31,210 bases of DNA from an uncultured Acidocella sp. (GCF_946222605.1 NZ_CAMIIE010000036.1:1-31210), one strand, 5' to 3'; shown: positions 8,248 to 15,663, numbered from the stretch's first letter. The notes: a model not told the origin generated them from the letters alone. Program-made: numbers and translations.

Positions 8248-9021
8248 CTACTGAACCGAGTAGCCGCCATCGACCATGAGGATGTGGCCGACGACGAACG
8301 AAGATGCGTCGGAGGCGAGCCACAGCACGGCCTCGGCCACCTCTTCCGGCTTGCCGGTGCGACCGATCGGATGCGCGGCGCGGATCGGCTCCATCACCGC
8401 GTCGGTGCCCGCCAGCTCGATGAAGCGCTCGATCATCGGCGTGTCGATCGTGCCAGGGCCGACCGCGTTGATCCGGATTCCCTGCTTGGCATAATCCAGC
8501 GCCGCGCCGCGGGTCAGGCCGAGAACGGCGTGCTTGGAGCCGGAATAGGTGGTGAGCCCCGGGATGCCAACGACGGCGGACATCGAGCCCATATTGATGA
8601 TGCTGCCGCTGCCTTGCTTGAGCATCTGCTCGATCTCGGCCCGCATCGACAGCCACACACCACGCACGCTGACGTCGAAGATGTGGTCGTAGGTGTCCGC
8701 GGGCTGCGCGGCCAGCGGAGCCGAGTTCTGGGTCAGCCCCGCATTGTTGAAGGCGATATCGAGCCGGCCGAACCGCTCCACCGCCTTCGCGACCAGCGCC
8801 TGGACCTGATCTTCCTTCGAGACGTCGGTGGCGACGAAGAGCGCCTGCGCGCCAGCGTCGGTGATCTTCTTCACGGTCTCGGCTCCCGCATCGGGGTTGA
8901 TGTCCGAGACCACCACCTTCGCGCCCTGCTTGGCGAAGGCGATCGCCGTGGTGCGTCCGATGCCGGACCCGGCGCCGGTAATCAGGGCGACCTTGCCCTT
9001 GAACTCGTCATAATGTGGCAT
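8248..9021 (-). CDS. Short-chain dehydrogenase/reductase (FabG/glucose dehydrogenase-like)
   Basis: The product is 257 residues, the usual length of classical SDRs. T-G-A-G-S-G-I-G lies at residues 15-22. An Asp after strand 2 (VVSDIN) suggests NAD(H) preference. NNAG is near 91-94, the catalytic Ser/Tyr/Lys appears as Y-S-G-S-K near 158-162, and a conserved C-terminal GHILMVDGGYSVQ closes the protein. The start ATG at 9021 follows GGAG with good spacing. It is the second gene of a minus-strand operon with the Old Yellow Enzyme reductase (57 bases between them). The pair could act in sequence on an unsaturated carbonyl compound, C=C reduction then ketone reduction (inference). Confidence 0.9.
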   Translation of the reverse strand: MPHYDEFKGKVALITGAGSGIGRTTAIAFAKQGAKVVVSDINPDAGAETVKKITDAGAQALFVATDVSKEDQVQALVAKAVERFGRLDIAFNNAGLTQNSAPLAAQPADTYDHIFDVSVRGVWLSMRAEIEQMLKQGSGSIINMGSMSAVVGIPGLTTYSGSKHAVLGLTRGAALDYAKQGIRINAVGPGTIDTPMIERFIELAGTDAVMEPIRAAHPIGRTGKPEEVAEAVLWLASDASSFVVGHILMVDGGYSVQ

Positions 9022-9078
9022 GTCTTGTCTCCATGTTGTGAGGTAAGTGGCGCCCGCATCTGAGCGCCGGATTGGGGA

Positions 9079-10224
9079 TCAGGCCGCGGCGGCCACCCGT
9101 TGGCCCGGGCGATAGGGAGGGTAGTCGACATATCCCTTGGCGCCGCCTTGGTAGTAGGTGTCACGGTCGGGCGTATTGAGCGGCCAATCGTTGCGCAGGC
9201 GCGCGACGAGATCAGGGTTGGCGATATAGGGCTGACCGAAGCCAGCAAGGTCGATGACGCCGGTTTTGATGAGTTCGGTGGCGCGCGCCTTGGTCATGCC
9301 ACCGTCGAGGAGGATCGCAGTCCGCGGTGCGACCCCGCGCCACTTGATGAGCAATTCCTTGATGAGGTCGCTCGTCGGCTTCTGCCCGGCCGGCGTGTTG
9401 AAGAAGCCGGTCTGGTCCATGACGTGGAAATAGGCGGTGCCGCGCTCCCCCAGCGCCTTGCCCAGCGCCACATAGGTCTCCTCGGCATCGTCGAACATCG
9501 GGACGTCCCCGATCACGCCATAGGGCGTAAGCCGGATACCGACCTTATGGGCGCCGATCGCAGCGCTGACCGCATCGACGACTTCGAGCGTGAAGCGCAT
9601 CCGCCCGTCGATCGTCGCGGCCGCGTAGCGATCGGTGCGATCATTGATGTGGGGGTTCAAAAACTGGTCGAAAAGATAGCCATTGGCGGCATGCAGCTCG
9701 ACGCCGTCGAAGCCGGCCTCCATCGCGTTGCGGGCCGCCTGCACGAAATCGTTGACGACCCGGGCAACCTCATCGGTCGCGAGTGCGCGCGGCTTGGAGG
9801 CGGGAACGAAGCCGACATTGCCGTTCGCGTCTCGTCCAAACGCCATCGCATTGGCGGCCTTGTCAGTTGAGCTGACCGGCGCCCCGTTGTTCGGCTGGTT
9901 GGAGATGTGCGAGATCCGGCCGACATGCCAGAGCTGGAGAAACATCCGGCCGCCGACCGCATGAACGGAATCTGTCACAAGCCGCCAACCGGCGATCTGC
10001 TCGGCGGTGAAAATACCAGGATTATAGAAATAACCCTGGCCCTCCTGCGAGATTGGAGACCCTTCGGAGACGATCAGGCCCGCCGTGGCGCGCTGAGTGT
10101 AATAGAGGGCCACAAGATCGGTTGCGGCGTCATGGGGGCCACGCGAGCGCGTGAGCGGGGCCATGAAAATCCGGTTGGGCAATTCCAATCCGGAGAGATC
10201 GAATGGTGTGAAGAGAGGGGACAT
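9079..10224 (-). CDS. Old Yellow Enzyme family alkene reductase (NemA-like)
   Basis: The product is 381 residues, an FMN-dependent TIM-barrel oxidoreductase that reduces activated C=C bonds of enones, N-ethylmaleimide-type compounds and nitro-esters with NAD(P)H. The N-terminus L-F-T-P-F-D-L-S-G-L-E-L-P-N-R and M-A-P-L-T-R-S-R are typical. The barrel core carries GFDGVELHAANGYLFDQFLNP-like and NDRTDRYA elements that contribute to FMN and substrate binding. A GGMTKA...DLAGFGQPYIANPDL C-terminal region binds the FMN phosphate. I chose ATG at 10224 because the family starts there; an upstream in-frame TTG (10257) has no ribosome binding site. The LysR-type gene starts 99 bases away in the opposite direction and probably controls it. 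Confidence 0.93.
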   Translation of the reverse strand: MSPLFTPFDLSGLELPNRIFMAPLTRSRGPHDAATDLVALYYTQRATAGLIVSEGSPISQEGQGYFYNPGIFTAEQIAGWRLVTDSVHAVGGRMFLQLWHVGRISHISNQPNNGAPVSSTDKAANAMAFGRDANGNVGFVPASKPRALATDEVARVVNDFVQAARNAMEAGFDGVELHAANGYLFDQFLNPHINDRTDRYAAATIDGRMRFTLEVVDAVSAAIGAHKVGIRLTPYGVIGDVPMFDDAEETYVALGKALGERGTAYFHVMDQTGFFNTPAGQKPTSDLIKELLIKWRGVAPRTAILLDGGMTKARATELIKTGVIDLAGFGQPYIANPDLVARLRNDWPLNTPDRDTYYQGGAKGYVDYPPYRPGQRVAAAA

Positions 10225-10285
10225 CGGGGGCAAACCTTTTGTTGATGATTTGCTCAATTTAATGGCCCGACGATAATAAGAAAAA

Positions 10286-10309
10286 CCGCTTTAATTCTCG
10301 TCAAAGCGG
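10286..10309. promoter_or_regulatory. Inverted repeat in the OYE/LysR divergent promoter region
   Basis: CCGCTTT (10286-10292) and AAAGCGG (10303-10309) form a perfect 7-bp dyad with a 10-base centre. It lies between the two divergent starts (10224 and 10324), only 14 bases from the regulator start. Size and place fit a LysR-type recognition site that controls both genes (inference). Confidence 0.5.
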
Positions 10310-10323
10310 AATATATTTCGTTC

Positions 10324-11238
10324 ATGCGCTTCGCGATAGAAAGCATCAGTGCCATGCAGGCCTTCGTCCAGGCGGCGGAGAAACGTAGCTTCAAGCTCGC
10401 CGGGCAGGTGGTCGGGTTGACCCCTTCGGCCGTGGGCAAAGCCATCCAAAAGCTTGAGGAGCAGCTTTCCGTCCGACTGTTCCACCGCTCGACGCGCTCG
10501 ATCACCATCACGGAGGAAGGGCAGCTCTTCCTCGAACGGTGCCGTCGGATCCTCGGCGAAATTGAGGCGGCGCAGGCGGAAGTGGCCGCGGCAGGCGCCG
10601 CCCCGCAAGGTCGTCTGAAGATCAGCCTGCCCGCAGAGCCGATGCTGCTCCTGCCCGCCATCGCCGACTTCAACGAAGCCTATCCGGATATCGAGCTCGA
10701 GCTCGATGTGAATGATCGCTTCGTCGACGTGATCGACGAGGGTTTCGATGCGGTGATCCGGTCCGGCGAACCCAAGGATAGCCGGCTGCGCCATCGCAAG
10801 CTCGGCGACTTCACGTGGCGATTTGTCGCCTCCCCGTCATATGTCGGGCGTGCCGGCCAGCCGGAGCGGCTCGCCGATCTTGCGCAGCACCGCTGTTTGC
10901 GCCAGCGATTGGCCGAGACAGGCCGCCTCCTGCCATGGCCGACTGCGGAGGGCCTCGAGGCGGCGTCAATCCCGGCCACCATCACGGCAACGGCGATGGA
11001 GCCGGTGCTCGACCTCGCGCGGCGTGGAAGGGGCATAGCCTACCTGCCGCATTTTGCGGTTCAAAATTGCATGGGCAGCGGTGAGCTCGTCGGGCTGCTC
11101 GATGGCGTCCACGAGAAGACCGGCTCGTTGTATCTCCTTTGGCCGTCGAGCCGCTATCCGTTGTCGAAGGTTCGCGTCTTTGTCGACTTCATCGCAACCC
11201 GGCTCGTGCGTGAGTTCCAAGGCCTATCACGCCCCTGA
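10324..11238 (+). CDS. LysR-family transcriptional regulator
   Basis: The product is 304 residues, the normal LysR length. The N-terminal winged helix-turn-helix spans about 5-64: A-F-V-Q-A-A-E-K-R-S-F, then G-L-T-P-S-A-V-G-K-A-I-Q-K-L-E-E and RLFHRSTRSI. An effector-binding domain of the periplasmic-binding-protein type follows (about 90-300), with the G-R-L-K-I-S-L opening. ATG at 10324 is used. The gene is divergent from the OYE-SDR operon, the standard LysR arrangement, so it most likely activates that operon in response to an electrophile or substrate (inference). The few bases behind its stop begin a decayed region. Confidence 0.92.
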   Translation: MRFAIESISAMQAFVQAAEKRSFKLAGQVVGLTPSAVGKAIQKLEEQLSVRLFHRSTRSITITEEGQLFLERCRRILGEIEAAQAEVAAAGAAPQGRLKISLPAEPMLLLPAIADFNEAYPDIELELDVNDRFVDVIDEGFDAVIRSGEPKDSRLRHRKLGDFTWRFVASPSYVGRAGQPERLADLAQHRCLRQRLAETGRLLPWPTAEGLEAASIPATITATAMEPVLDLARRGRGIAYLPHFAVQNCMGSGELVGLLDGVHEKTGSLYLLWPSSRYPLSKVRVFVDFIATRLVREFQGLSRP

Positions 11239-11455
11239 TCAGCCCCTGGCGGCATAGGCCGCCACCGCTTCCCGGATGCCGCCCCACCGATTTGCACCCC
11301 AAAAGCCCCCTCAACACATGCTGTTGCTTGTCTAGGTGGCGGCAGGCTGGCGGCAATGCGCGGCTGCGCCTAGCCTATAAAACCCTCAACACGATGCCCA
11401 GCCCGGTCTCGACCGCGATCCGCGACAGCGCGCGCAGCTTCCTGGAGCGGCGCGA
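11239..11455. other. Decayed region behind the LysR gene
   Basis: No intact gene is seen. On the minus strand, from about 11310 to 11239, a 23-codon frame reads like a genuine protein C-terminus (W-G-A-N-R-W-G-G-I-R-E-A-V-A-A-Y-A-A-R-G, then TGA) but is cut off by an in-frame stop upstream. This suggests a broken, frameshifted gene whose family I cannot name. Confidence 0.25.
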
Positions 11456-11556
11456 GAGCCATATGTGTTTAGGCTGACGCGCCAGCGTCAAGATAAACCC
11501 ATGAAATGACTCGCTAAAACAAAACTAGAACAGCCAGTTAAAAACTTGATGCTGTA
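11456..11556. repeat. Palindromic repeat element, degenerate copy 1
   Basis: About 100 bases aligned with 21319-21420. The first part is a dyad with the exact core TGACGC-GCCA-GCGTCA flanked by GTGTTTA and TAAAC arms. The second part corresponds to the AGAGCATCAAGC/GCTTGATGCTCT hairpin of the other copy, but here its left arm is mutated (AGAACAGCCAGTT). The spacer GCTAAAACAAA is shared. It is non-coding. Confidence 0.75.
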
Positions 11557-11670
11557 GAGCCGGACGAAATCGGCATCCGCCCCTCCGCAAGACGGGAGCG
11601 GAACAAGGCAGGCCCGCACGGCCGCGCCTTACGCTGGCGAGCCATGCGGGCGCGTGGGCCACGCGCTAAT

Positions 11671-11698
11671 TGCAAGTGATTATCAATACCATTATCTC
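11671..11698 (+). promoter_or_regulatory. Fur-box promoter of the iron ABC importer operon
   Basis: GATTATCAATACCATTATC at 11679-11697, read on the other strand as GATAATGGTATTGATAATC, agrees with the 19-base classical Fur consensus at 15 of 19 positions by hand count. A promoter TTGCAA (11671-11676), 16 bases, TTATCT (11693-11698) is directly overlaid. Iron-loaded Fur binding here would block RNA polymerase. The operon starts 37 bases downstream. Confidence 0.8.
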
Positions 11699-11734
11699 CC
11701 TGCGGATCATCATGGTCGAAGAGAAGGACAAAGC

Positions 11735-12874
11735 ATGGCATTAAAGGCGTGGCTGCAACCCGGGATGCTGGCGGGCCTCCTGATCTTGGGAATGGCCCTC
11801 CCCCAGCCCGCCGCCGCGGCGCCGATCACGGTCACCGACATGGCCGGCCGAACCGTGACGCTGGATGGCGTCCCGCAACGTATCGCCTTGCAGGATGGCC
11901 GCGTCGGCATGGATCTGGCCCTGCTCAACCGTGCCGCGCCGTTCCAGGATGTGGTGGTATGGAATAATCTGCTGAAACGCGCGCAACCGGGCCTTTGGGC
12001 GCTGATGGTGAAAAAATGGCCGGCCGCCGCCGCCATTCCCGATATGGGCTTCGACGATAATGGCGAGGTGAATGTCGAGCAGCTGATCGCCGACAAGCCG
12101 CAATTGCTGATCGCGGAACTGCGCGCCAGGCCGGTGCTGGAGCAGGATGGCGCGATGAAGGCACTGGCGGAGGCCGGCATCAAGGTGCTGTTCGTGGACG
12201 ATGCCGAACATCCGGTGCCGGATGCGGCCAAGAGTGTGCTGCTGCTGGGCAAAGTGCTGGGGCGCGCGCGCGAGGCCCAGGCTTATTACGACTTTTACCA
12301 ATCCCACTATCAGGCCCTGCGGGCGACGATCGCCAAACAGCCGCAACCGCGCCCGAACGTGTTTGTCGGGGCGCTGGCCGGCCAGCATGACGCGAATAAT
12401 TGCTGCTTCACCCACGGCAATTTCGGCTGGGGCGTGCTGGTGCAGGAGGTCGGGGCGCGCAATCTCGGTTCGACCGTGCTGCACACGCCCTCCGGCCAGA
12501 TCGGCATGGAGACGCTGCTGGCCGAGCAGCCGGATGTGATCATCATGACCGGGCAGGGCCCAAGCGGCGCCATGGCGCCGATGGGCTTTGGCAGCACCGC
12601 CACCGCGATCGATGCCAGGCTGGCCGCGCTGGAGGCACGGCCCGGCTTCGCGCAGTTGAAAGCGGTCCAGGCCGGGCGGGTTTATGGCATCTATCACCCG
12701 TTCTATTCGAGCGTGCTGAACATTGTCGGGCTCGAATATCTGGCCAAGTTCATCTACCCGGCCGCCTTTGAGGATCTCGATCCGGGCAAGACCTATGCCG
12801 ACATCATGACCCGCTTCACCGCGCTGCCGCCGGGTGATGCCATATTGGGCCAGCAGAGCGCCCCGCATGAATGA
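11735..12874 (+). CDS. Iron-chelate ABC transporter substrate-binding protein
   Basis: The product is 379 residues. A Sec signal peptide covers residues 1 to about 28, with cleavage after the AAAA run. The mature start P-I-T-V-T-D-M-A-G-R-T-V-T-L is the standard opening of Fe3+-siderophore/heme/cobalamin binding proteins (PF01497 type). The second lobe has the Q-P-D-V-I-I-M-T-G pattern. It would bind a ferric chelate in the periplasm and pass it to the permease. The ligand cannot be told from sequence; an N-N-C-C-F motif near residue 225 is unusual. ATG at 11735 follows AAGGA at 11724-11728. It is the first gene of a three-gene overlapping operon behind a Fur box. Confidence 0.88.
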   Translation: MALKAWLQPGMLAGLLILGMALPQPAAAAPITVTDMAGRTVTLDGVPQRIALQDGRVGMDLALLNRAAPFQDVVVWNNLLKRAQPGLWALMVKKWPAAAAIPDMGFDDNGEVNVEQLIADKPQLLIAELRARPVLEQDGAMKALAEAGIKVLFVDDAEHPVPDAAKSVLLLGKVLGRAREAQAYYDFYQSHYQALRATIAKQPQPRPNVFVGALAGQHDANNCCFTHGNFGWGVLVQEVGARNLGSTVLHTPSGQIGMETLLAEQPDVIIMTGQGPSGAMAPMGFGSTATAIDARLAALEARPGFAQLKAVQAGRVYGIYHPFYSSVLNIVGLEYLAKFIYPAAFEDLDPGKTYADIMTRFTALPPGDAILGQQSAPHE

Positions 12875-13949
12875 GGCGCTCGCCCTGCACCCGCCTGGCG
12901 CCACCCTGGCCAGCACCTATCGTGGCGCGCTGCAGCGGCGCGTGGCGGTGCTGGTCCTGCTCGGGCTGGGCTGTGTGGCCTTGTTCTTCGCCTATCTGTT
13001 CATCGGCGGCGGCACGCTGGGCCCGCGCGACGTGCTGGACGGGTTGTTCCACCCCTATACCGCCTCGCCCTCGGTCAGCGTGATCCTCTGGCAGCTGCGC
13101 CTGCCGGTGGCCTGCACCGCCGTGCTGGCCGGCGCCGGCTTGGCGCTGGCCGGCACGCTGATGCAGCTCGCTCTCAACAACCCGTTGGCCGAGCCCTTCA
13201 CGCTGGGCCTCTCCTCCGCCGCCGGCTTCGGCGCGGCGCTGGTGCTGGTCGGCAGTTCAGCGGTGACAGCCTTGTTCGGCGGGCTCTCGCTCGGGCTTGC
13301 CGTCTCCGCCTCGGCCTTTCTCTGGTCGGTGCTGGTGGTGGTGCTGATCGGGCTGCTCGGGCGCTATCGGCGGATGAGCGCGCAGAGCATCGCGCTGGTC
13401 GGCATCGCCATCCATTTCAGCTTCTCCTCCCTGCTCGCCTTCACCCAGTACAGCGCCAATGTCGACCAGTTGCAGAGCCTGGTGTTCTGGCTGCTGGGCT
13501 CCATCCAGCGCACCAGTTGGACGCAGGTGGGCATCGATGCCGCGATCCTGGTGGTGATCCTGCCGCTGCTGCTCAGCCGCGCCTGGCTGCTGACCAGCAT
13601 GGCCAGCTTCGGCGAATTGGCGGCGGCGATGGGGGTGCGGGTGGCGCGCACACGGTTTCTGCTCCTGCTCGCCGCAGCTCTGCTCGCCGGTTCAGTGACG
13701 GCCACCATCGGCATCGTCGGCTTTGTCGGGCTGGTGGCACCGCATATCGCCCGGCTGCTGGTCGGCGAGGATCAACGCTTCTGCCTCTGCGCCGCCGGCT
13801 TTTGCGGCATCATGATCATGCTCACCGCCGCCATCGCCAGCCAGACGCTGGTGCCCGGCGCCATCCTGCCGATCGGCATGCTCACCGCCCTGCTCGGCGT
13901 CCCCTTCTTCCTGTGGCAAATCCTGAGGAAACAAAATGGCTTTGCTTGA
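12867..13949 (+). CDS. FecCD-family iron-chelate ABC transporter permease
   Basis: The product is 360 residues with about nine to ten transmembrane helices. Family marks are LRLPVACTAVLAGAGLALAG early in the protein, N-N-P-L-A-E-P-F-T-L-G after it, and near the C-terminus G-F-V-G-L-V-A-P-H-I-A-R-L-L, the cytoplasmic loop contacting the ATPase. It forms the dimeric membrane channel of the importer. ATG at 12867 overlaps the upstream stop by 8 bases (ATGAATGA), and the 3' end overlaps the ATPase gene by 14 bases. This indicates strict translational coupling of all three subunits. An upstream GTG in frame (12834) is less likely because it lies well inside the previous gene. Confidence 0.93.
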   Translation: MNEALALHPPGATLASTYRGALQRRVAVLVLLGLGCVALFFAYLFIGGGTLGPRDVLDGLFHPYTASPSVSVILWQLRLPVACTAVLAGAGLALAGTLMQLALNNPLAEPFTLGLSSAAGFGAALVLVGSSAVTALFGGLSLGLAVSASAFLWSVLVVVLIGLLGRYRRMSAQSIALVGIAIHFSFSSLLAFTQYSANVDQLQSLVFWLLGSIQRTSWTQVGIDAAILVVILPLLLSRAWLLTSMASFGELAAAMGVRVARTRFLLLLAAALLAGSVTATIGIVGFVGLVAPHIARLLVGEDQRFCLCAAGFCGIMIMLTAAIASQTLVPGAILPIGMLTALLGVPFFLWQILRKQNGFA

Positions 13950-14718
13950 AGTCCGCCATTGCGCGGTAACGCTGGGCAAGCGTGAGGTGCTCAGCGATGT
14001 CAGCTTTCCCATCGCCGCCGGCACGGTGACGGCGGTGCTGGGCCGTAATGGCGCCGGCAAGACCACCCTGGTGCGCGCTTTGGCCGGGTTTCTGCCCTTT
14101 ACCGGCGAAATGCGGGTGGGCGGCGAGGACATCACGCGGCTGCGCCCGGCCGCCCGCTCCGGAATGATCGGCTATGTCGCGCAGGATGTCTCCGCCACCC
14201 CGGCGCGGCTCAGCGTGCTGGATATGCTGGTGACGGCGCAGAGCACGCATCAACGCGGCTGGCGCGCCCCGCAGCAGGCACTGCACGAGGCCTCGTCCAT
14301 CCTGGCCGCACTCGACCTGACCGCCTTCGCCCATCGCCTGCTCTCGGAACTCTCCGGCGGCCAGCGGCAGATGGTCTCGCTCGCCCTGGCCCTGGTCGGC
14401 AAACCGAAGCTGCTGCTGCTCGACGAGCCAACCTCCGCCCTCGACCTCGCCAACCAGATCCATATTCTCGATTTCGTGCGCGCCTATACGCGCCGGCACG
14501 GCATCGCCACGCTGATGATCTTGCACGATCCGAATCTGGTGACGCGCTTCGCGGATGCGGCGCTGCTCTTGAAGGATGGCCGCATCGCCGCCGGCGGCGC
14601 GCTCGACGAAGTGCTGACCACCGCCAATCTCGCCGATCTCTACGGGCTGGACTGCCATATCGCGCAACTGCCCTCGGGCCACAAGATGATCTACCCGCTT
14701 GGCGCGCGCGGCGCCTGA
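13936..14718 (+). CDS. Iron-chelate ABC transporter ATP-binding protein (FecE/FepC-like)
   Basis: The product is 260 residues and has all ABC motifs: Walker A G-R-N-G-A-G-K-T-T (about 36-44), Q-loop (VAQDV, near 82), signature LSGGQRQ (about 139-145), Walker B L-L-L-L-D-E-P (about 158-164), D-loop SALD and the H-loop His in ILHDPN. It supplies energy for import of the ferric chelate. ATG at 13936 lies inside the permease 3' end. No TonB-dependent receptor or siderophore synthesis gene is present in the window, so the outer-membrane part must be elsewhere. Confidence 0.95.
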   Translation: MALLEVRHCAVTLGKREVLSDVSFPIAAGTVTAVLGRNGAGKTTLVRALAGFLPFTGEMRVGGEDITRLRPAARSGMIGYVAQDVSATPARLSVLDMLVTAQSTHQRGWRAPQQALHEASSILAALDLTAFAHRLLSELSGGQRQMVSLALALVGKPKLLLLDEPTSALDLANQIHILDFVRAYTRRHGIATLMILHDPNLVTRFADAALLLKDGRIAAGGALDEVLTTANLADLYGLDCHIAQLPSGHKMIYPLGARGA

Positions 14719-15037
14719 TCCAGGCTGCCCACACACATCAACACCTCAAAGGTGGGTCGAACCCAGCCGATCAAAATCGACCACCGTTCACCGACGCGAT
14801 CAGCACCCTCCGCAGGAGCAAACAGACAGCCCACAGCAACCAATAAAGATCTGCACCCTAGTTGAGCCAATCATCAACGGGCATACGTTAGGAGATCCTT
14901 CGCAGGTACCGCGTTGCCACGATCGAGCCGCCTTCGGCAGGCGAAAATCCCATTCCGTCCCGAACTGCATAGTGAGTAAATTGTGAGTAAGCGCTCTCAA
15001 CCAGAGCCGCAAAATACCAAAATTTCCAATGAAATCA
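14719..15037. other. Non-coding gap between iron importer operon and tRNA-Glu
   Basis: I see no gene in these 319 bases. There is a weak hairpin around a TTCG loop near 14928-14945 and a tandem GTGAGTAA repeat at about 14970-14990. Composition is less GC-rich than the flanks. It is the downstream flank of the tRNA-Glu gene and separates accessory genes on the left from core genes on the right. Confidence 0.4.
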
Positions 15038-15113
15038 TGGCGTCCCCAAGGGGATTCGAACCCCTGTTACCGCCGTGAAAGGGCGATGTCCTAGGCCTCT
15101 AGACGATGGGGAC
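15038..15113 (-). tRNA. tRNA-Glu (anticodon TTC)
   Basis: The minus-strand sequence folds as a complete 76-base tRNA. The acceptor stem is GTCCCCA/TGGGGAC, the D-arm contains CTAGAGGCCTAGGACA, the anticodon stem is CGCCC/GGGCG-type with loop reading TTC as anticodon, and the T-arm is CAGGGGTTCGAATCCCCTT-like with the TTCGAAT loop. Discriminator G and an encoded CCA end (15038-15040) are present. The 5' end lies 17 bases behind the stop of the DUF2256 gene on the same strand. Confidence 0.97.
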
Positions 15114-15130
15114 TAAAGGTGGGGCGCTGC

Positions 15131-15310
15131 TTAATCTACCGCGCGGGGCCTGACAAGCGCCAAAGCATCTTTTTTTGCGCGCTCATATCGCCCCTCCCGG
15201 CAGGCGGCGGAGCAATATTTCACCTCGTCCCAGGTTTTCGCCCATTTTCGCCGCCAGGCGAAGGGGCGGCCGCAGGCCGGGCAGATTTTTTCGGGCCGCG
15301 CGGTCTTCAT
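15131..15310 (-). CDS. DUF2256-type zinc-ribbon miniprotein
   Basis: A 59-residue protein. It carries two CxxC-like pairs: C-P-A-C at residues 10-13 and C-S-A-A-C at 33-37. Between them is the hallmark R-P-F-A-W-R-R-K-W-A-K-T-W-D-E-V-K-Y segment of DUF2256 proteins, small predicted zinc-binding proteins of unknown function, often found near photolyase/cryptochrome-like genes in other bacteria. The C-terminal tail is basic. ATG at 15310 overlaps the TGA of the upstream DUF6476-like gene (ATGA), so the two are coupled. The stop TAA lies 17 bases ahead of tRNA-Glu, making a shared transcript possible. Confidence 0.85.
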   Translation of the reverse strand: MKTARPEKICPACGRPFAWRRKWAKTWDEVKYCSAACREGRYERAKKDALALVRPRAVD

Positions 15311-15663
15311 GGTCCGGCCAGCACCGCATGGCTCTCGCCCGTGGTGGGGTCCAGCAGCAGCACGCGCTCGCCCTGCGGGCCGCGCACCCAGATCGCCAGA
15401 TCTCCCCCGGCGCTGGCGATTCCCGCCACATGCTCGCCCGGCTGCAACGCCACCATGCCGCCCGCCGGCACCGCCGCGCCCTGCACCGCGCCTGGCGCCG
15501 GCACGCTCGCCGCCGCGACGCTCGACGTCGACGGCGCGGAAAATCTGGCATAGAGACGGTGAATGATCGTGCCGATGACGACCGTGGTGCCGATGACGAT
15601 CAGCACCCCCATAATCCCCACCGCCGCCTTCAACCCGCGTAGATTCTGTGGCTGATCCTGCAT
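15307..15663 (-). CDS. Small membrane-anchored protein (DUF6476-like)
   Basis: The product is 118 residues. A short Gln/Asn/Arg-containing N-terminus is followed by one transmembrane helix (about 12-35, G-I-M-G-V-L-I-V-I-G-T-T-V-V-I-G-T-I), a Ser/Ala/Pro/Val linker, and a periplasmic domain of about 60 residues. That domain has a beta-rich pattern ending in R-V-L-L-L-D-P-T-T-G-E. The layout matches DUF6476-type proteins of alphaproteobacteria, function unknown. ATG at 15663 with an AGGAAGGAG Shine-Dalgarno is far better than the upstream in-frame start. Its first 16 bases overlap the 5' end of rluD on the other strand. Confidence 0.75.
   Translation of the reverse strand: MQDQPQNLRGLKAAVGIMGVLIVIGTTVVIGTIIHRLYARFSAPSTSSVAAASVPAPGAVQGAAVPAGGMVALQPGEHVAGIASAGGDLAIWVRGPQGERVLLLDPTTGESHAVLAGP

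Noticed and set aside
1..15037. A second copy of the tRNA-Glu or tRNA-Arg 3' end as an attachment site
   Set aside because: I looked for repeats of the T-arm/acceptor sequence in the accessory region and saw none, so no att site is claimed.
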